Assembly (NCBI GenBank): GCA_045589955.1
Contig: JAZNQD010000040.1
Coordinates: 1-30,007 of the forward strand
From: CAJGCS01 sp045589955
GTDB taxonomy: Bacteria; Bacillota_I; Bacilli_A; ML615J-28; CAG-313
Direction: 5' to 3'
DNA: 30,007 bases
Shown: positions 29,490 through 30,007 of the stretch, piece by piece
How the letters are laid out: every line of letters starts with the position of its first letter
How positions within the stretch are numbered: position 1 is the stretch's first letter
Program-made: the position numbers and the translations under genes
Notes under the pieces: generated by a model
Databases searched by the model: none
Told to the model about the DNA's origin: nothing
What the model saw: only the letters and a program-made list of their open reading frames with translations

Positions 29490-29545
29490 GGACTTGAACC
29501 ATTGTCTTACGGGTGTCGAACCTTAAGTTCTGATGGGACTCGAAC
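29490..29545 (-). other. Three tandem T-arm-like sequences (tRNA 3' relics?)
   Basis: Read on the minus strand, the tRNA T-loop signature GTTCRANNC occurs three times: GTTCGAGTCC (29545-29536), GTTCGACACC (29521-29512) and GTTCAAGTCC (29499-29490), spaced 24 and 22 bases. The first has a 4-of-5 paired T-stem (ATAGG/CCCAT). No anticodon arm or acceptor with CCA can be built around any of them, so no intact tRNA is encoded. They may be remnants of deleted tRNA genes or of integration at tRNA 3' ends. The remainder of 29442-29600 shows nothing else I can name. Confidence 0.5.
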
Positions 29546-29603
29546 CTATAAGAGATAATGGTGGAAATAATTTCAAATTTAGTGTATAATTATTATAAAC
29601 ATC

Positions 29604-29642
29604 AAACAATGGTTGATATTATCAATTTTGCCTCCATTGTTT
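29604..29642. repeat. Nested inverted repeats upstream of the regulator
   Basis: AAACAATGG (29604-29612) is matched by CCATTGTTT (29634-29642), and inside it TTGAT/ATCAA (29613-29625) forms a second palindrome. The right arm overlaps the -35 of the regulator's promoter, so it could be an operator or a hairpin. Confidence 0.5.
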
Positions 29643-29665
29643 TAAAATAATATTTGAGTTATAAT
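29637..29665 (+). promoter_or_regulatory. Promoter of the XRE regulator
   Basis: TTGTTT at 29637-29642 and TATAAT at 29660-29665 with 17-base spacing. Confidence 0.8.
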
Positions 29666-29670
29666 GTAGA

Positions 29671-29686
29671 TGTAAATTAATTTACA
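29671..29686. promoter_or_regulatory. Palindromic operator at the start site
   Basis: TGTAAATTAATTTACA is a perfect 16-bp palindrome covering the expected transcription start, 5 bases after the -10. Such placement is typical of autorepression, most simply by the XRE protein encoded just downstream. Confidence 0.65.
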
Positions 29687-29727
29687 CTGTCAATGGCCAA
29701 TGACTTAAAACTATAAAGGAGTTATTT

Positions 29728-30007
29728 ATGAATATAGGTAATAAAATAAAAGAATTAAGAGTTAAGAATAAAGTGACTCAAGAAAAACTTGCAAAAGCAT
29801 TACAAGTTTCAACACAAGCAGTATCAAAATGGGAAAATGGTGGATCACCAGACTTGGAACTTGTTCCATCAATAGCAACATACTTTAATGTAACAACTGA
29901 TTATTTATTTGACATGAAGAATAGTGATATTGTTAACATTGATAAGAAGGTAGCTAAATACATACAAAGTTTTGATTTAGAGAATAGAATGAATGTGGTA
30001 TATGATT
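29728..30007 (+). CDS. XRE-family HTH transcriptional regulator (partial, 3' end beyond window)
   Basis: The first 93 codons are present. Residues 5-58 are a Cro/CI-type helix-turn-helix: IGNKIKELRVKNKVTQEKLA followed by LQVSTQAVSKWENGGSPDL and YFNVTTDYLF. This is the common form of small Bacillota regulators whose C-terminal part carries a membrane or sensory segment, but that part is outside the window. An AAAGGAG ribosome binding site precedes the ATG at 29728. The palindrome at its promoter suggests autoregulation. Confidence 0.88.
   Translation, partial: MNIGNKIKELRVKNKVTQEKLAKALQVSTQAVSKWENGGSPDLELVPSIATYFNVTTDYLFDMKNSDIVNIDKKVAKYIQSFDLENRMNVVYD

Overview
The window is an AT-rich bacterial chromosome segment using the standard stop code: every family-identified gene is full length with Trp written as TGG. 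Spx, RelQ, two T-box leaders (trpS, pheST), a CotD-like protein, a YesL-family protein and extended -10 promoters (TGnTATAAT) point to Bacillota, probably Bacilli. The many Cys-lipidated or C-terminally anchored surface proteins with InlB/Flg_new-type repeats resemble those of uncultured gut Bacilli/Mollicutes relatives (RF39, Acholeplasmatales, Erysipelotrichales). The exact lineage is inference.

Layout. 1-420: a decayed ISL3-type transposase C-terminus between clustered inverted end repeats. 585-3482: a large secreted protein with a CcpA-like operator after its promoter and an unusual Cys-containing C-terminal anchor. 3537-6181: a tandem GNAT acetyltransferase coupled by ATGA overlap to a solute-binding lipoprotein with no permease beside it. 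6297-11064: a five-gene operon for N-acetylmuramic acid salvage (YesL-like membrane protein, NamZ, AnmK, MurQ, alpha/beta hydrolase). 11111-13530: isochorismatase-family hydrolase, T-box-controlled trpS on the minus strand, and spx. 13725-16457: a 910-residue repeat lipoprotein. 16590-19435: CYTH protein, relQ, an RluA-type pseudouridine synthase and clpP. 19554-19814: CotD-like protein. 19906-25124: T-box leader, pheS, pheT and a GH18 lipoprotein as one apparent operon. 25158-28793: efp on the minus strand, then ispH overlapping a phosphodiester-glycosidase surface protein. 28897-29347: five tRNA genes (Leu-UAG, Asp-GTC, Arg-ACG, Pro-TGG, Gly-TCC). 29490-29545: three T-arm-like relics on the minus strand. 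29728 to the end: an XRE regulator cut by the window edge, with a palindromic operator at its promoter.

Together the accessory genes suggest a cell that digests and imports amino-sugar polymers: MurNAc salvage genes, a GH18 hydrolase and a phosphodiester glycosidase. Two of the surface enzymes are translated from the tails of housekeeping operons (pheST, ispH). The most novel signals are a C-terminal sorting-like tail (G-C-x-K-S-S, hydrophobic stretch, basic end) shared by two otherwise unrelated proteins, a Cys/His knuckle after the lipobox of several lipoproteins, and a shared unrecognised domain with an AKWxW core.
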